Shown: positions 1 to 9,508, counted from the first letter of the stretch. The stretch: 41,616 nucleotides of DNA from Cyanobium sp. (GCA_007135755.1 SLIG01000087.1:1-41616); one strand, 5' to 3'. Notes: generated by a model from the letters alone, not told the origin. A program made the numbers and translations.

Positions 1-426
1 CCCGTGAGTTGCAGTAAAGATGTGATTTGCATGGCGAGAATGAAGGCTAGGCGATATAGCTGACCCTCGCCGAGCGGCCTGTTCTGCACTGGAGATCGGG
101 GGTATTGAACCTTTGTTACTGAGCCCCAGAGCCCCTTGAGCATGGCCCTTATGCTGCGCCGAGCGGTCCCCTATCTGGGGTCTGGCCCCAGCCTCCACGG
201 TGGTTTTGGCAGTGCATTGCTCTTGGCGATTCCTCGCTTTCGGCGATTTCCTGCTGATGCCGCTGCGGCTGGAGCCCATGGATGCTCCGGCTCGTCCGGT
301 CTGTCCATGGGGCCCGATGGCGCTGCCGTTGTCCCTGGTTCCCAGCTCCTGGTGTCCAGCGGATGAGGCCTCGCTCCCCAGGGGTGGGGACCCCCACCTC
401 GACTCTGTCCCTCGAGGAATCACTCG
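1..426 (+). promoter_or_regulatory. psaA upstream region and probable long 5' leader
   Basis: This 426-nt stretch before psaA holds no convincing gene. The first 130 nt or so are clearly more AT-rich than the rest, so the promoter probably lies there and a GC-rich leader of up to about 300 nt follows. Positions 105-122 contain TTGAACCT and GTTACTGA spaced 10 nt apart. This resembles a degraded HLR1 element, the RpaB-binding direct repeat known to control psaAB in cyanobacteria, but only the second half is close (5 of 6 core bases). I could not fix a -10/-35 pair. Short open frames in the leader use no recognisable start context and look non-coding. Confidence 0.4.
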
Positions 427-2730
427 ATGACCATCAGCCCACCAGAGCGTGGGAAAAAGGCTGAGGCCATGGTCGACCGGAACCGCGTTCCGGCCACGTT
501 CGAGCTTTTCGAAAAGCCCGGGCATTTCGACCGCAGCCTGGCCAAAGGTCCCAAAACCACCACCTGGATTTGGAACCTCCACGCCAACGCTCACGACTTC
601 GACAGCCACACGAGCGACCTCGAAGAGGTCTCTCGCAAGATCTTCTCGGCTCACTTCGGCCACCTGGCCGTCATCTTCATCTGGCTGAGCGGCGCCTTCT
701 ATCACGGTGCCCGCTTCTCCAACTACACCGGCTGGCTGGCTGACCCCCTGCACGTCAAGCCATCAGCTCAGGTGGTCTGGCCGATCTTCGGCCAGGAAAT
801 CCTCAATGGTGATGTGGGGGCCGGGTTCAACGGCATTCAGATCACCTCCGGACTCTTCCATGTCTGGAGGGCCTGGGGCTTCACCAATGAGTTCCAGCTC
901 CTCTGCACCGCCATCGGTGCCCTGGTGATGGCCGGCCTGATGCTCAACGCCGGCGTCTTCCACTATCACAAGGCCGCCCCGAAGCTGGAGTGGTTCCAGA
1001 ACGTTGAGTCCATGCTCAACCACCACCTGGCTGGCCTGCTGGGTCTGGGCTCCCTGTCCTGGACGGGACACCTCCTGCATGTGTCCCTGCCCACCACGGC
1101 CCTGATGGATGCCATCGATGCCGGTGAGCCACTGTCCATCAACGGACAGACCATCGCCACCTATGGCGATATTCCGCTCCCCCACGAGTTCCTGAATCAG
1201 GACGTCATTTCCCAGCTGTACCCCGGTTTCGGTGCGGGCATCTCCGCCTTCTTCACCGGCAACTGGGCGGCCTACAGCGATTTCCTCACCTTCAAGGGCG
1301 GCCTCAACCCCGTCACCGGAAGCCTGTGGATGACCGACATCGCCCACCACCATCTGGCGATTGCGGTGCTGTTCATCGTGGCCGGTCACATGTACCGGAC
1401 CAACTGGGGCATCGGTCACAGCCTCAAGGAGATCCTGGAAGGCCAGAAGGGCGATCCCCTGCTGTTCCCAGCTCCCAACGGGCATGATGGCCTGTTCGAG
1501 TTCATGACGACCAGCTGGCATGCCCAGCTCGGTGTGAACCTGGCCCTGTTCGGTTCGCTCACCATCATCGTGGCGCATCACATGTATGCGATGCCGCCCT
1601 ATCCCTATATCGGGATCGACTACCCCACGCAGCTGTCACTGTTCACCCACCACATGTGGATCGGCGGCTTCCTCGTGGTTGGCGCTGGTGCCCACTCGGC
1701 CATCGCCATGGTGCGCGACTACGACCCTGCCAAGCACATCGACAATGTGCTCGACCGCGTGCTCAAGGCCCGTGATGCCCTGATCAGCCACCTCAACTGG
1801 GTGTGCATCTTCCTGGGCTTCCACAGCTTCGGCCTCTACATCCACAACGACACCATGCGTGCCCTGGGTCGTCCCCAGGACATGTTCAGTGACTCCGCCA
1901 TTGCCCTGAAGCCCATCTTCGCGCAGTGGATTCAGGGTCTCCACGCCGCTGCTGCCGGCACCACCGCTCCCAATGCCCTCGCGGGTGTGAGCGAGGTGTT
2001 CAACGGCTCCGTGGTGGCTGTGGGTGGCAAGGTGGCGGCGGGCCCGATTCCCCTGGGCACGGCGGACTTCATGGTCCACCACATCCACGCCTTCACGATC
2101 CACGTCACCGTGCTGATCCTGCTGAAGGGTGTGCTCTATGCCCGCAGCTCTCGCCTGGTTCCCGACAAGGCGAACCTGGGCTTCCGCTTCCCCTGCGACG
2201 GCCCCGGCCGTGGCGGTACCTGCCAGGTCTCAGCCTGGGACCACGTGTTCCTGGGCCTGTTCTGGATGTACAACTCCCTGTCGATCGTGATCTTCCACTT
2301 CTCCTGGAAGATGCAGAGCGACGTGTGGGGCACCGTCAACGCGGATGGCAGCGTCCAGCACATCACCAACGGCAACTTCGCCCAGAGCGCCATCACCATC
2401 AATGGCTGGCTGCGTGATTTCCTGTGGGCCCAGGCCGCACAGGTGATCAACAGCTATGGCTCCAGCTCCAGTGCCTATGGCCTGATGTTCCTGGGTTCCC
2501 ACTTCATCTGGGCCTTCAGCCTGATGTTCCTGTTCAGCGGCCGCGGCTACTGGCAGGAGCTCATCGAGTCCATCGTCTGGGCTCACAACAAGCTGAAGGT
2601 GGCGCCGGCCATCCAACCCCGTGCGCTCTCCATCACTCAGGGCCGTGCCGTGGGTGTCGCCCATTACCTACTGGGCGGTATCGCGACCACCTGGTCCTTC
2701 TTCCTGGCCCGCATGATTGCGGTCGGCTGA
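427..2730 (+). CDS. psaA: Photosystem I P700 chlorophyll a apoprotein A1
   Basis: PsaA and PsaB form the thylakoid reaction-centre heterodimer of photosystem I, which carries P700, A0, A1 and the shared 4Fe-4S cluster FX. The 767-residue product has the normal family length. Its hydrophobic helices are rich in His that would ligate chlorophyll. The motif [12 protein letters not shown] is intact, with FX ligands Cys590 and Cys599. The start at 427 gives the standard N-terminus MTISPPERG. psaB follows after 18 nt on the same strand, so the two are almost certainly cotranscribed up to the hairpin at 5017-5041. Light regulation is likely but only a weak HLR1-like element is visible upstream. Nothing is truncated. 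Confidence 0.99.
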   Translation: MTISPPERGKKAEAMVDRNRVPATFELFEKPGHFDRSLAKGPKTTTWIWNLHANAHDFDSHTSDLEEVSRKIFSAHFGHLAVIFIWLSGAFYHGARFSNYTGWLADPLHVKPSAQVVWPIFGQEILNGDVGAGFNGIQITSGLFHVWRAWGFTNEFQLLCTAIGALVMAGLMLNAGVFHYHKAAPKLEWFQNVESMLNHHLAGLLGLGSLSWTGHLLHVSLPTTALMDAIDAGEPLSINGQTIATYGDIPLPHEFLNQDVISQLYPGFGAGISAFFTGNWAAYSDFLTFKGGLNPVTGSLWMTDIAHHHLAIAVLFIVAGHMYRTNWGIGHSLKEILEGQKGDPLLFPAPNGHDGLFEFMTTSWHAQLGVNLALFGSLTIIVAHHMYAMPPYPYIGIDYPTQLSLFTHHMWIGGFLVVGAGAHSAIAMVRDYDPAKHIDNVLDRVLKARDALISHLNWVCIFLGFHSFGLYIHNDTMRALGRPQDMFSDSAIALKPIFAQWIQGLHAAAAGTTAPNALAGVSEVFNGSVVAVGGKVAAGPIPLGTADFMVHHIHAFTIHVTVLILLKGVLYARSSRLVPDKANLGFRFPCDGPGRGGTCQVSAWDHVFLGLFWMYNSLSIVIFHFSWKMQSDVWGTVNADGSVQHITNGNFAQSAITINGWLRDFLWAQAAQVINSYGSSSSAYGLMFLGSHFIWAFSLMFLFSGRGYWQELIESIVWAHNKLKVAPAIQPRALSITQGRAVGVAHYLLGGIATTWSFFLARMIAVG

Positions 2731-2748
2731 CCTCTCTGACCTTTCCCA

Positions 2749-4977
2749 ATGGCAACGAAATTTCCTTCGTTCAGCCAGGGTCTGGCGCAGGACCCGACAA
2801 CCCGCCGTATTTGGTACGGGATTGCTACGGCTCACGACTTCGAGAGCCACGACGGCATGACCGAGGAGCGGCTTTACCAGAAGCTGTTCTCCACCCACTT
2901 CGGACACCTGGCCGTCATCGGCCTCTGGGTTTCGGGCAACCTGTTCCATATCGCCTGGCAGGGCAACTTTGAACAGTGGGTCGCCGATCCGCTGAATGTC
3001 CGTCCCATCGCTCACGCGATCTGGGATCCCCACTTCGGTGAAGGGGCCATCAGCGCCTTCACCCAGGCCGGGGCCTCCTCACCGGTGAATGTGGCCTACT
3101 CGGGCCTCTACCACTGGTGGTACACGATCGGCATGACCACCAATGCCGAGCTGTACCAAGGGGCCATCTTCATGATGATCCTCTCGGCGTGGGCACTCTT
3201 TGCCGGCTGGCTCCACCTCCAGCCAAAGTTCCGGCCTTCCCTGGCCTGGTTCAAGAACGCTGAATCCCGCCTCAACCACCACCTGGCGGTTCTGTTCGGC
3301 TTCAGCTCCATCGCCTGGACCGGCCACCTGGTCCACGTGGCCATCCCCGAGTCCCGCGGCCAGCACGTGGGTTGGGACAACTTCCTCTCGGTGTCACCGC
3401 ACCCGGCAGGCCTTGGTCCCTTCTTCACCGGCAACTGGGGCGTCTATGCCCAGAACCCCGACACCCAATACCAGGTGTTCGGGACCGCCGAAGGCTCCGG
3501 CAGCGCGATCCTCACCTTCCTGGGTGGTTTCCACCCGCAAACGGAAGCCCTCTGGCTCACTGACATCGCCCATCACCACCTGGCGATCGGCGTGATCTTC
3601 GTGATCGCCGGCCACATGTACCGCACAAATTTCGGTATCGGCCACTCGATCCGCGAGATCCTCGAGGCCCACAATCCCCCCAAGGGAACGCCCTTCGGCG
3701 GTGCCCTCGGAGCCGGACACAGGGGTCTGTACGACACCGTCAACAACTCGCTGCACTTCCAACTCGGCCTGGCCCTGGCCAGCCTTGGTGTGGTCACGAG
3801 CCTGGTGGCGCAGCACATGTATGCGCTGCCGTCCTACGCCTTCATCGCCAAGGACTACACCACCCAGGCAGCCCTCTACACCCACCACCAGTACATCGCC
3901 ATCTTCCTGATGTGCGGTGCCTTCGCCCACGGCGCGATCTTCTTCATCCGTGACTACGACCCCGAGGCCAACAAGAACAACGTTCTGGCCCGGATGCTCG
4001 AGCACAAGGAAGCGATCATCAGCCACCTGAGCTGGGTCTCCCTGTTCCTCGGTTTCCACACCCTGGGCCTCTACGTCCACAACGACGTGGTTGTGGCCTT
4101 CGGTACCCCCGAGAAGCAGATCCTGATCGAACCTGTGTTCGCCCAGTTCGTGCAGGCCTCCTCAGGCAAGGCCCTCTACGGCATGGATGTGCTGCTCTCC
4201 AACTCCGAGAGCATCGCCTCCACCGCCTGGCCCAACTACGGCGCCGTCTGGCTCCCCGGTTGGCTGGAGAGCCTCAACTCGGGCACCAACTCCCTGTTCC
4301 TCCAGATCGGTCCTGGTGACTTCCTGGTGCACCACGCCATCGCGCTTGGTCTCCACACCACCACTCTGATCCTGGTGAAGGGCGCCCTGGATGCCCGCGG
4401 TTCGAAGCTGATGCCCGACAAGAAGGACTTCGGCTACTCCTTCCCCTGCGACGGCCCCGGCCGTGGCGGCACCTGCGACATCAGCGCCTGGGACGCCTTC
4501 TACCTGGCTGTGTTCTGGGCCCTGAACACCGTGGGTTGGGTCACCTTCTACTGGCACTGGAAGCACCTGGCCATCTGGCAGGGCAACGTGGCCCAGTTCA
4601 ACGAATCCAGCACCTACCTCATGGGCTGGTTCCGTGACTACCTGTGGCTCAACAGCTCCCAGCTGATCAACGGCTACAACCCGGCCGGCACCAACAACCT
4701 GGCTGTCTGGGCCTGGATGTTCCTGTTCGGTCACCTGGTGTGGGCCACCGGCTTCATGTTCCTGATCTCCTGGCGGGGCTACTGGCAGGAACTGATCGAG
4801 ACCATCGTCTGGGCTCACCAGCGCACTCCGCTCGCCAACCTGGTGGGCTGGCGCGACAAGCCCGTGGCTCTCTCGATCGTCCAGGCTCGTGTGGTGGGTC
4901 TGGCTCACTTCACCGTGGGCTACTTCCTCACCTACGCCGCCTTCCTGATCGCCTCAACAGCTGGCAAGTTCGGCTGA
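2749..4977 (+). CDS. psaB: Photosystem I P700 chlorophyll a apoprotein A2
   Basis: PsaB is the second core subunit of photosystem I, pairing with PsaA to bind P700 and the electron-transfer cofactors in the thylakoid membrane. The product is 742 residues, within the family range. It begins [16 protein letters not shown], the canonical PsaB start. Its FX-binding loop [12 protein letters not shown] supplies Cys567 and Cys576, which complete the four ligands shared with PsaA. Multiple hydrophobic helices with His residues run through the protein and the C-terminus is intact. The gene lies 18 nt after psaA and is followed 39 nt downstream by a strong intrinsic terminator, so psaAB forms a closed dicistronic unit. 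Confidence 0.99.
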   Translation: MATKFPSFSQGLAQDPTTRRIWYGIATAHDFESHDGMTEERLYQKLFSTHFGHLAVIGLWVSGNLFHIAWQGNFEQWVADPLNVRPIAHAIWDPHFGEGAISAFTQAGASSPVNVAYSGLYHWWYTIGMTTNAELYQGAIFMMILSAWALFAGWLHLQPKFRPSLAWFKNAESRLNHHLAVLFGFSSIAWTGHLVHVAIPESRGQHVGWDNFLSVSPHPAGLGPFFTGNWGVYAQNPDTQYQVFGTAEGSGSAILTFLGGFHPQTEALWLTDIAHHHLAIGVIFVIAGHMYRTNFGIGHSIREILEAHNPPKGTPFGGALGAGHRGLYDTVNNSLHFQLGLALASLGVVTSLVAQHMYALPSYAFIAKDYTTQAALYTHHQYIAIFLMCGAFAHGAIFFIRDYDPEANKNNVLARMLEHKEAIISHLSWVSLFLGFHTLGLYVHNDVVVAFGTPEKQILIEPVFAQFVQASSGKALYGMDVLLSNSESIASTAWPNYGAVWLPGWLESLNSGTNSLFLQIGPGDFLVHHAIALGLHTTTLILVKGALDARGSKLMPDKKDFGYSFPCDGPGRGGTCDISAWDAFYLAVFWALNTVGWVTFYWHWKHLAIWQGNVAQFNESSTYLMGWFRDYLWLNSSQLINGYNPAGTNNLAVWAWMFLFGHLVWATGFMFLISWRGYWQELIETIVWAHQRTPLANLVGWRDKPVALSIVQARVVGLAHFTVGYFLTYAAFLIASTAGKFG

Positions 4978-5016
4978 TCTTCAGCCAGCTCCTGCTCCCA
5001 CTCGAGGGACATTCAA

Positions 5017-5041
5017 CCCCGGCTCCAGCCGGGGTTTTTTT
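5017..5041 (+). terminator. Intrinsic terminator of psaAB
   Basis: CCCCGGC (5017-5023), loop TCCA, then GCCGGGG (5028-5034), followed directly by seven T (5035-5041). This is a textbook Rho-independent terminator 39 nt after the psaB stop. Confidence 0.95.
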
Positions 5042-5114
5042 CATGTCTGGCGCCAGGCTCCAGCCAACGCCAAGGCCAGTTCCAGCCCCATCGCCAGCCC
5101 CGGCATCAGATCAC

Positions 5115-5429
5115 TCACTCAGGCTGGCTTCGGCTGGCTTCCAGGTAGTTGCTGCGCACGTAGGCCCAGTCTTCACAGCGCAGTTCGTCACCGTCGGTGA
5201 CGGCCCGTTCACCGTGCTGGCACTCCACCATCGCCTGATGGCCCTGGCGCATCAGTTCCTCGTTGAGCCTGGCGTTGCAACCGCCGAGGGCCATCCCGAG
5301 CGGTAGCAGGCTGGCCAACAGGGCCCGTGCCCGCTGCTTCGTTCTGCGCTGCTCCGCCGGTGTTGGCCGTGGGCCCTGGGTGGTTCGGCTGGGCTGACGC
5401 CGGGGCAGGGAGGGGTGTGACAAGTCCAT
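5115..5429 (-). CDS. Small putative lipoprotein, unknown function
   Basis: I do not recognise a named family. Read from ATG at 5429 the product is 104 residues. A basic stretch (RRTKQRAR) is followed by a short hydrophobic segment ending in ALGGC, which fits a lipobox with an acylated Cys. The predicted mature part is about 50 residues, acidic, with two further Cys (ECQHGER and LRCEDW) that could form a disulfide. The gene sits downstream of psaL, but the psaL terminator ends one nucleotide before this ATG. Expression would therefore need read-through, an internal promoter or a later start. GC-rich composition matches the neighbours. The coding call is moderate and the lipoprotein call is inference. 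Confidence 0.55.
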   Translation of the reverse strand: MDLSHPSLPRRQPSRTTQGPRPTPAEQRRTKQRARALLASLLPLGMALGGCNARLNEELMRQGHQAMVECQHGERAVTDGDELRCEDWAYVRSNYLEASRSQPE

Positions 5430-5430
5430 G

Positions 5431-5454
5431 AAAAAAGCCCCGCGGAGCGGGGCT
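5431..5454 (-). terminator. Intrinsic terminator of psaI-psaL
   Basis: On the minus strand AGCCCCGC (5454-5447), loop TCC, GCGGGGCT (5443-5436), then a T run (5436-5431). The 8-bp stem is perfect. It lies about 80 nt after the psaL stop and immediately abuts the start codon of the next minus-strand gene. Confidence 0.93.
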
Positions 5455-5531
5455 GGCGACGGTTGCAAGTGGAATGGAACAAGTGGAATGGCAAGAGAGG
5501 CCGCTGAAGGCCTCCTGACGGAGCCTCCCGT

Positions 5532-6020
5532 TCAGCCGGCGCTCCACACACCGCCCAGGTGGGCCAGGGGGCTGTTGAGGGCAATGCTGGCCAGGAACCA
5601 GGCAAACGCGGCGCCGCCGCAGCCACCAAGCCAGAAGCCGCTGGCGAACTCGGCCCAGCCGGCCTTGGTGAACAGGTCGGCGGGAGGGTTGTCGATGGTG
5701 GCATCGGCCGGCTGCACGTTGGGGCCGCTCCCGGCCGTGCCGTAGATCGAGAGGCAGACGGTGAGGATCGACACCAGCCCGATCGCCCCCAGCAGGCCGG
5801 CGGTGGCGGCGTAGTCGGTCATGCGCAGGGGGCCGGTGAAGGCGAAGGGCCCATAGAGGAGGTAGCCATGGGCCATGCCCACTTCCAGGCCCCGGCGGTT
5901 GGGAGACAGGGAGGGGCGATAGGCGGGCAGGGCGTTCAGGAACGCCTTGCTGAAGTAGCTGCTGTTGACGGGGGTGGCCAGATTGCCGACGCAGGGGTCG
6001 GCCACGGGGGTCACGGTCAT
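5532..6020 (-). CDS. psaL: Photosystem I subunit XI
   Basis: PsaL is a thylakoid membrane subunit at the trimerisation face of cyanobacterial photosystem I. The 162-residue product shows the family pattern: a soluble N-terminal part with [17 protein letters not shown], then the conserved [16 protein letters not shown], followed by hydrophobic segments (about residues 75-95 and 120-150) separated by a short lumenal or stromal loop. Length is typical for the family (150-170). It lies 49 nt downstream of psaI, so the two form one unit, as in many cyanobacteria. Transcription ends at the hairpin at 5431-5454. ATG at 6020 gives the expected N-terminus. Confidence 0.97.
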   Translation of the reverse strand: MTVTPVADPCVGNLATPVNSSYFSKAFLNALPAYRPSLSPNRRGLEVGMAHGYLLYGPFAFTGPLRMTDYAATAGLLGAIGLVSILTVCLSIYGTAGSGPNVQPADATIDNPPADLFTKAGWAEFASGFWLGGCGGAAFAWFLASIALNSPLAHLGGVWSAG

Positions 6021-6069
6021 GGGGTGGTGGAAGGGGGCTGGACGGTGCAGGGTGGATGGAGGGGCCGCC

Positions 6070-6186
6070 TCACTCGGTGGCTTCGATCACGTTGAACAGC
6101 AGGGCCATGGCTACCGCTGCGCCGAGAATGCCCACGAGCGGAACCAGCACGGACGGCATCCAGGCGGCAGCAAAATCTCCAGACAT
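6070..6186 (-). CDS. psaI: Photosystem I subunit VIII
   Basis: PsaI is a single-helix thylakoid subunit of photosystem I that helps hold PsaL in place. The product has 38 residues, the usual family size. It starts [19 protein letters not shown], continues through one hydrophobic helix (about residues 11-32) and ends FNVIEATE. The stretch [12 protein letters not shown] is characteristic of PsaI. It is the first gene of a psaI-psaL unit, 90 nt from a divergent hypothetical gene. A single TTTACA element on the minus strand at 6220-6215 resembles half of an HLR1 site, but the partner half is absent. Confidence 0.95.
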   Translation of the reverse strand: MSGDFAAAWMPSVLVPLVGILGAAVAMALLFNVIEATE

Positions 6187-6276
6187 GACAGGGGCCGATA
6201 CTTACCATCGGCACTGTAAAGATCGCCGCTGGAGCCGCCTTTCGGGCGCCCCAGTGGCGACATAAAAGTTCAATCC

Positions 6277-6801
6277 ATGGGTCCGTCGATCGTTGCCGGG
6301 GCCGCCGCCCTGCTGCTGGTGCTCACCTGGAGCCTGCGGCGTCGCACACCACCCGCGCTGCTGCGCAGCACCGATGCCAGTGCCATCGCCGCGCTCAACC
6401 GGGCTCAGATTGCCCTGTTGCGCCAGGATTCAGGCTCCAGCGACGCAGGGCCTGCCGGCGCTGGGGCCGATGCGGTGGACGCTCCGGCCTCCAGGGCCGC
6501 TGGGGCGGGCGATGGTTCCATGCCCCCCCGCGCCGACGTCCGCCAGCGCGCCCAGCTCAGGTCTCGCCTGGAGCGGCAGCTGCGCGGGGATGGGACGCAA
6601 CGCCAGCAGGCCATGGCTATCGCCCGCCGCTGGGGTCAGCCGGATGCCCTGCCAGTGCTGCGCCGCGGCCTGCGCGATGTGGATCTCCGCGTGGTGGCGG
6701 AGGCGGCTCTGGGCCTGGAGCGCTTCCGCTGCTGCCCCCGGGCGGCCGCCACTGCGGGCCCTCAGCCGCCGCTGCCCCGCAACGTCTCGCGCACCCGGTA
6801 G
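6277..6801 (+). CDS. Membrane-anchored hypothetical protein with a HEAT-like segment
   Basis: I do not recognise a named family. The 174-residue product begins with a hydrophobic anchor (about residues 5-19) followed by RRR, consistent with a single N-terminal membrane helix and a cytoplasmic body. Residues about 40-95 are Ala/Gly/Asp-rich low complexity. Residues about 95-155 (RQRAQLRSRLERQLRG, then ALPVLRRGLRDVDLRVVAEA) look helical and resemble a HEAT or PBS-lyase-type repeat. ATG at 6277 is 90 nt from the divergent psaI. The 3' end overlaps the convergent glycosyltransferase gene by 40 nt. The coding case rests on codon composition and position, so certainty is moderate. Confidence 0.6.
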   Translation: MGPSIVAGAAALLLVLTWSLRRRTPPALLRSTDASAIAALNRAQIALLRQDSGSSDAGPAGAGADAVDAPASRAAGAGDGSMPPRADVRQRAQLRSRLERQLRGDGTQRQQAMAIARRWGQPDALPVLRRGLRDVDLRVVAEAALGLERFRCCPRAAATAGPQPPLPRNVSRTR

Positions 6802-7712
6802 ATCGGTCGCCCCTGGCTTTCGTGATAGGTGCGCATCTGCAGCTCGGCCAGCAGGCCGAAGCAGAACAGCTGCACACCGGTGAGGAAGCTGATCAGGGCC
6901 ATCAGCAGCAGGGGCCGATCTCCCAGGTCGGTGCCCAGGATCAACTTCTCACCCACCAGCCAGAGGCTGATCAGCAGCCCCCCGCCCATCGCCGCCAGGC
7001 CGCCACCGCCGAACACGTGCATGGGGCGCGTGAGGAAGCGTTTCATGAACCACACCGTGAGCAGGTCCATCAGCACCCGGTAGGTGCGGTCGATGCCGTA
7101 GTTGCTGTGGCCGAAGCGGCGGGGCTGATGGTTCACCCGCACCTCGGCGATCCTGGCGCCCTCGATCGCCGCCAGGGCGGGCAGGAAGCGATGCAGCTCG
7201 CCGTAGAGGTTGAGATCGGCGACCACCTCGCGCCGGTAGGCCTTCAGGGAACAGCCGTAGTCGTGCAGGCGCAGGCCGGTGACGCGCCCGATCAGCCGGT
7301 TGGCGAGTCTGCTGGGCAGCAGGCGGCTGAGTGCCGCGTCCTGGCGCCGGTGGCGCCAGCCGCTCACCAGGTCGTATCCCTCCTCGAGGCGTCGCAGCAG
7401 GAGGGGGATGTCACGAGGGTCGTTCTGCAGATCGCCGTCGAGGGTCACGATCACCTCCCCCCGGCTGGTGTCGAAGCCGGCGGCCATGGCGGCCGTCTGG
7501 CCGTAGTTGCGGCGCAGCAGCACCGCCACCAGCTCGGGCACCTCGCTCTGCAGCTGCCGCAGCACCCCCGGTGTGCCATCCCCCGAACCGTCATCCACCA
7601 GCACCAGCTCGAAGCCCAGTCCCAGCGGACGCAGGGCATCGAGCAGGTCCCGCACCAGCAGCGGCAGGGTCTGTTCCTCGTTGTAGAGCGGCACCACCAC
7701 GGAGAGATCCAC
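6762..7712 (-). CDS. Family 2 glycosyltransferase, polyprenyl-phosphate sugar transferase type
   Basis: This is a GT-A fold enzyme that probably moves a sugar from a nucleotide sugar to a polyprenyl phosphate carrier at the inner face of the membrane. The N-terminal domain starts SVVVPLYNEEQTL (residues 4-16) and has DDGSGDGT and DGDLQND, the nucleotide and metal-binding acidic motifs of the DPM1/GtrB-like branch. NYGQTAAMAAGFD and DYGCSLKAYRR are also typical. Two C-terminal hydrophobic helices (about residues 232-256 and 268-290) place it at the membrane. The 316-residue length fits the branch. It lies 24 nt downstream of the NlpC/P60 gene on the same strand, suggesting a shared cell-envelope role. 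Acceptor and sugar cannot be told from sequence. Confidence 0.9.
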   Translation of the reverse strand: MDLSVVVPLYNEEQTLPLLVRDLLDALRPLGLGFELVLVDDGSGDGTPGVLRQLQSEVPELVAVLLRRNYGQTAAMAAGFDTSRGEVIVTLDGDLQNDPRDIPLLLRRLEEGYDLVSGWRHRRQDAALSRLLPSRLANRLIGRVTGLRLHDYGCSLKAYRREVVADLNLYGELHRFLPALAAIEGARIAEVRVNHQPRRFGHSNYGIDRTYRVLMDLLTVWFMKRFLTRPMHVFGGGGLAAMGGGLLISLWLVGEKLILGTDLGDRPLLLMALISFLTGVQLFCFGLLAELQMRTYHESQGRPIYRVRETLRGSGG

Positions 7713-7736
7713 AGCACTGCGGCAGTTGCGGGGAAC

Positions 7737-8549
7737 CTACGCGGGCAGGGGGCTGCCGTCGTGGCAGCGCATCACCCGCCCGGCGCCGCGCAGCTCGCGG
7801 CGGTAGTGCTGGGCCACCGGGTGCCGGTTGCGGGGGTTGAGGTCGTCGGTGCCGAGGCCGTTGCGGCCATGCTCCCGGCCCGAGCTGTGCAGGTAGCGGC
7901 CTCCGCCCAGGTGCAGTCCCACGTGGGTGCAGCGCCGCGGGCTGCCGAAGAAGATCAGATCACCCGGCTGCAGCAGCTGGACCTGGCCCGGCCGCACGGC
8001 CACCGGCTGGCAGAAGCGCTCCTGCAGGTAGGCGTCCCGCGGCAGCCAGATGCCAACGCTGGCGAAGGCGGCCTGAACCATGCCGGAGCAGTCGAAGTCG
8101 GGGCCGAGGGTGCCGCCCCACAGATAGGTGTTGGGGCGCTCGGCCGCCTCCAGGGCCCAGCCGAGCACCTGGCTGAGGAGCGGTTGGATGGCGGTGCGCT
8201 GCAACAGTCGCGGCCGGGGGCGGCTGGCGGCCACGGCGATCCCGAGCAGGGCTTCGGGGTTCACCCAGCCTGGGTAGCCATCCTCCAGCAGCCGCACCTG
8301 CAGCCGTTGCCCCGCAGCGCTGGTGGCGGCTGCCGGGCCAAGCACCTGCAGGCGCCGACCCGCTCCGGCCTGGGTGGCCAGGCCCTCGCCCCTGGGCCAG
8401 GCATGGAGATCAAGGGCTGCCTGCAGTTCCCAGATGCTGCCGGGCCGCAGCAGCTCCCGTGCCACCGGCGTTCCCGCCTCTGGCCCGCTGCCGCCTGGCA
8501 TGCCGGGGCCGGGGGTGGCGCCGACTGACTCGAGGGGCAGGGAGGGCAT
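7737..8549 (-). CDS. NlpC/P60 family cell-wall peptidase
   Basis: A cysteine peptidase likely to cut gamma-D-Glu-diamino acid bonds in peptidoglycan stem peptides. The C-terminal NlpC/P60 domain is intact: YLWGGTLGPDFDCSGMVQ carries the nucleophilic Cys, CTHVGLHLGGGRYLHSSG carries the catalytic His and probably the third polar His. The N-terminal half (about residues 30-125) is probably an SH3-like domain, as in the structurally known Anabaena and Nostoc enzymes of this type; that assignment is inference. No signal peptide is evident, which fits the cytoplasmic or recycling role proposed for some cyanobacterial members. ATG at 8549 is used; an ATG at 8501 is also possible. The serine hydrolase gene diverges 32 nt away. 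Confidence 0.88.
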   Translation of the reverse strand: MPSLPLESVGATPGPGMPGGSGPEAGTPVARELLRPGSIWELQAALDLHAWPRGEGLATQAGAGRRLQVLGPAAATSAAGQRLQVRLLEDGYPGWVNPEALLGIAVAASRPRPRLLQRTAIQPLLSQVLGWALEAAERPNTYLWGGTLGPDFDCSGMVQAAFASVGIWLPRDAYLQERFCQPVAVRPGQVQLLQPGDLIFFGSPRRCTHVGLHLGGGRYLHSSGREHGRNGLGTDDLNPRNRHPVAQHYRRELRGAGRVMRCHDGSPLPA

Positions 8550-8581
8550 GCCTAATCTCGCCGCAACGGTTGCCGGAAGTG

Positions 8582-9487
8582 ATGGCGTTCTACAGCCCCA
8601 GTCCGGCCATGGACCAGACCCTGGCGGATCTCGTGCGGGCGCTGGAACTGCAGGGCCGCACCGGCCTGGGCCAGAGGCTTTCGATCACCTGGGTGCGCTA
8701 CCCGAGCTCCCCGCGGCTGTCCGGAGCGGCCGCAGGTACTGGAGCGAGCTGGGCGGGCAGCCGTCAGCGCTACCCGGCCAGCGTGGTGAAGCTGGTGTAT
8801 CTGATCGCCGCCGAAGCCTGGCTGCAGGACGATCTGCTGGTGGACGAGCCTGAGCTGCGCCGCGCCCTGGCGGCGATGATTCAGGACTCCAGCAACGACG
8901 CCACCGGGCTGGTGGTGGATCTGCTCAGCGGCACCACCAGCGGTCCGGCGCTGCCGGCGGCGGCGATGGTCGGCTGGATCGAGCAGCGCCAGCTGGTGAA
9001 CCGCTGGCTGGCCGGACTGGGCTGGCCTGAACTGGAGGGCGTGAACGCCTGCCAGAAGACCTGGGGCGACGGGCCCTTCGGCCGCGAGCTCGAGTTCTAC
9101 GGCGCCAGCCTGGAGAACCGCAACCGCCTCAGCAGTGAGGCCACGGCCCGGATGCTGGAGGCCGTGATGGCCTCGGCTCTGGTGTCGCCGCCGGCCTGCG
9201 GGCGGATGCAGGCCCTGCTGGACCGCAGTCTCGATCCCGGCCTGCGGGCGGCCGATCCGGAAAACCAGGTGGATGGGTTTCTCGGTGAGGGCCTGCCGCC
9301 GGGATCCCTGCTGTGGAGCAAGGCCGGCTGGATGAGCCAGGCCCGCCACGATGCCGCCTACGTCGAGGCGGAGGATCACAACCCCTTCGTGCTGGTGGTG
9401 TTCAGTGAGGGTGAGGCCTGCGCGGCCGACACCACCCTGCTGCCCGAGATCTCCCGCAGGCTCAGTGCCGCCTGCAGGGTTGGGTGA
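8582..9487 (+). CDS. Beta-lactamase-fold serine hydrolase
   Basis: The 301-residue product has the class A beta-lactamase/transpeptidase layout. SVVK supplies the SxxK nucleophile and lysine, SSND (in QDSSNDATG) matches the SxN motif, and SKAG near residue 245 takes the place of KTG. The E166-type omega-loop residue of true class A lactamases is not obvious, so a DD-peptidase-like or unknown hydrolase role is as likely as resistance. No clear signal peptide is visible. ATG at 8582 was chosen because an upstream frame would overlap the divergent NlpC/P60 gene. The pairing with a wall peptidase suggests peptidoglycan metabolism, by inference. It ends 21 nt before the convergent tRNA-Ser. Confidence 0.85.
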   Translation: MAFYSPSPAMDQTLADLVRALELQGRTGLGQRLSITWVRYPSSPRLSGAAAGTGASWAGSRQRYPASVVKLVYLIAAEAWLQDDLLVDEPELRRALAAMIQDSSNDATGLVVDLLSGTTSGPALPAAAMVGWIEQRQLVNRWLAGLGWPELEGVNACQKTWGDGPFGRELEFYGASLENRNRLSSEATARMLEAVMASALVSPPACGRMQALLDRSLDPGLRAADPENQVDGFLGEGLPPGSLLWSKAGWMSQARHDAAYVEAEDHNPFVLVVFSEGEACAADTTLLPEISRRLSAACRVG

Positions 9488-9508
9488 GGGGTCGTGGGTG
9501 AGGAACAA

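Noticed and set aside
105-122. A full HLR1 (RpaB) site before psaA
   Set aside because: Only one half matches well (5 of 6), the other has 3 of 6. It is recorded as a weak element only.
136-464. Overlapping short open frames in the psaA leader
   Set aside because: None has a recognisable product or start signal. They lie in GC-rich leader sequence and overlap one another.
6822-8528. A 568-codon open frame on the plus strand
   Set aside because: It is antisense to the glycosyltransferase and NlpC/P60 genes, whose motifs are clear. Long antisense frames are expected at this GC content, and its His/Gln/Ala-rich product has no family features.
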